From the NCBI GenBank assembly GCA_009801015.1, contig VHZZ01000664.1, forward strand, positions 87,008 through 151,007: a stretch of DNA of 64,000 nt. Reading direction: 5' to 3'. This document shows, one piece after another, positions 62,470 through 64,000 of the stretch. The number at the start of each line of letters is the position of its first letter. Position 1 is the stretch's first letter. The notes under the pieces were generated by a model. It saw only the letters and a list, made by a program, of their open reading frames with translations. It was not told the DNA's origin and made no database searches. Made by a program: the position numbers and the translations under genes. Origin of the DNA: Silene noctiflora (Eukaryota > Streptophyta > Magnoliopsida > Caryophyllales > Caryophyllaceae).

Positions 62470-63501
62470 CGTTTTAATTACGCGACGATAGTCTGTATAA
62501 TTCGTATAGTTCATATATAATAATTTATAATTGATAAGTAATGTAATTCATAAATGGATACGATATCGAATAATGAATTAATTAATAAATACTTGTTTAT
62601 AGGTGACGAGTTCGTGGTGGAATATTACTAATTGTTGATTGGATTGCTGAACGCAATTTGCTAAGCTGCAAGGTAGGATATACCTACTCAACCGTATTGT
62701 TATGAATGATTATTATGAATGATTGGATTATATGATATTGGATGATGGTTAATTGTATATGGTCTGGATGCATGTGATTGCATTATTTGAGTTGACATGA
62801 TATGAGCAACTGTGATGTTGATTAATTACGATGATGGATAAGGATTATCGGCATGATTATATGCATTGTTTAATTATTGTTTGGCATGGCATGCATTGGC
62901 ACTGAGTCGAATGTCGGAATTGATTGTCGGAAAGACAATGGAATTGAATTGGAATTGGAAATGAATATTATGATTAGGCCCATGGCTTGTCTGCAGGCCT
63001 GACCATGGTGTCCTCAGGCGCGGTCCTGGATCTCAACGACGGTTGAGTTGTACCTTGGCCTAGGGAATNGCGNGGTGGGTGAATCGGGCTGTGATCACNT
63101 GGTNGACTGAAGGGTGTGATNTGTCATGATGCGGAGGTGCATCAGTTGCATAGTCTCATCATATTGTCTGCATTTGTATTGTTGTGTTGTTTAAGTATAT
63201 TCTACTCAACCTCGTGGTTGACCTAAGCTGGGAGCTGGACGGTGTGAGGCAACAGGAAGACTTAGAAGTATAGACCACATTAGTTTAATGACTCAGTTTA
63301 CTTTCAGCTGCGATGTATTTTAATAATCTAAGTACTCTTAGTATTGTTTGTAATAAAAGTATCAACGCTAAAGTATTATTTATTAGAGCATTGTTGTTTC
63401 GTTACCTTTGTTATGCACTACATTGGGAAACCGAGATGGTAACAACCTTATTTATTCGGGAATGTCTGGTTAAAGGCTCCTGCATAAATGGGGGTGTTAC
63501 A
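62470..63501 (-). repeat. LTR-like fossil, probably gypsy type
   Basis: On the minus strand the end at 63501 reads TGTAACACCCCCATTTATGC, then an ATCTCGGTTTCCCAATG stretch. This is the start typical of plant gypsy chromovirus (Tekay/Del-like) LTRs. The left edge is not defined and no coding domains adjoin it on either side, so it is probably a solo or truncated LTR. It contains several ambiguous bases near 63,069-63,121. Confidence 0.5.
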
Positions 63502-64000
63502 GGTCGGGGCTGGGAGATGGGTGGTCAGTGGGGAATGGGTGGTCGTGGATAGTAAGGAGGATGGACGAGTGGTTTGTGTTTGATTTTTTTATAGTTTTAA
63601 AGTTTTTTTAAAAAATAAAATAAAATAAAGGGTAGTAATTGAATAATAAGGCAAAGTGTGTGAAATATATTAAAATTGTGTTTGAGATTTAGCAACTACG
63701 AAAATTTATTTGGAGGAATGTTAAAATACAGTTGATGAATTATATATTAAAAGAAACCTTGATAAGTTAAACATCTATAATCTATCTATAAATAATATAA
63801 AAAGGCAAGATTTTGAGTATATGACATGAAATCTTCTAAACTATATAAACCTTATGTGTCATCTCTTAACAAATTTCACTAACTCCCCCAAATTCTTTTG
63901 AAAAATTTACTTCTCTTACAAAAGCATTAATAAAAAATCATTTTAAAAAACCTTTTATATTCCCCACTTAATTTCATAAATGCCAAGTAAAATTAAATCA
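63502..64000. other. AT-rich terminal stretch, nothing recognised
   Basis: No coding signal or defined repeat. Confidence 0.4.

Overview
The window is nuclear DNA from a flowering plant. Every complete gene is intron-split or plastid-targeted in the plant manner, including a plastid sigma factor, a plastid phosphate translocator, dihydroflavonol reductase and plant-type GDP-mannose dehydratase. The spaces between genes are AT-rich and packed with Helitrons, MITEs, SINE tails and LTR elements. The gene and repeat types suggest a eudicot, possibly of the order Caryophyllales, but I cannot prove this from the sequence. Scattered ambiguous bases (for example near 5.78 kb, 29.7-31.7 kb and 63.1 kb) indicate a draft assembly.

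Layout from left to right: the 3' end of an unrecognised cysteine-rich protein gene (1-246, +); GDP-mannose 4,6-dehydratase (1354-3144, -); an accessory desert of 3.4-12.9 kb. That desert holds three Helitrons with visible termini, MITEs, a two-exon fragment of cytosolic aspartyl-tRNA synthetase, a broken PPR gene and an RNase H-like fragment. Next come the U5 snRNP GTPase Snu114/EFTUD2 (CLO, 13103-19276, +, 11 exons), the plastid xylulose-5-phosphate/phosphate translocator XPT (20654-21898, -) and a Gly/Pro/His-rich protein (22728-23764, -). A MITE cluster (24.7-26.5 kb) is followed by a hAT-like MITE split by a nearly whole Ty1/copia element (27299-33074).

The right half holds a RINT1/MAG2-like vesicle-tethering protein (34073-38965, -, 4 exons), plastid sigma factor SIG2 (40611-about 46072, -), a divergently transcribed DUF3754/TMEM143-like membrane protein (46843-54045, +, 14 exons), BTF3/NAC-beta (55007-56392 coding, -, with a 941-bp 5'UTR intron), a copia remnant (58.0-59.3 kb, -), dihydroflavonol 4-reductase DFR (59528-61153, -, 6 exons) and an LTR-like fossil (about 62.5-63.5 kb).

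These are independent housekeeping and metabolic genes, not a cluster acting in one pathway. Two neighbour pairs (XPT with the Gly/Pro-rich protein, and RINT1-like with SIG2) look like conserved microsynteny. I found no clearly undescribed gene system. The most informative novelties are in the mobile DNA: inverted Helitron sisters, a probable gene-fragment capture, a nested hAT/copia insertion, a MITE family with self-complementary ends, a dimeric Tourist-like MITE inside a gene, and a copied exon end plus splice donor inside an intron of the splicing GTPase gene.
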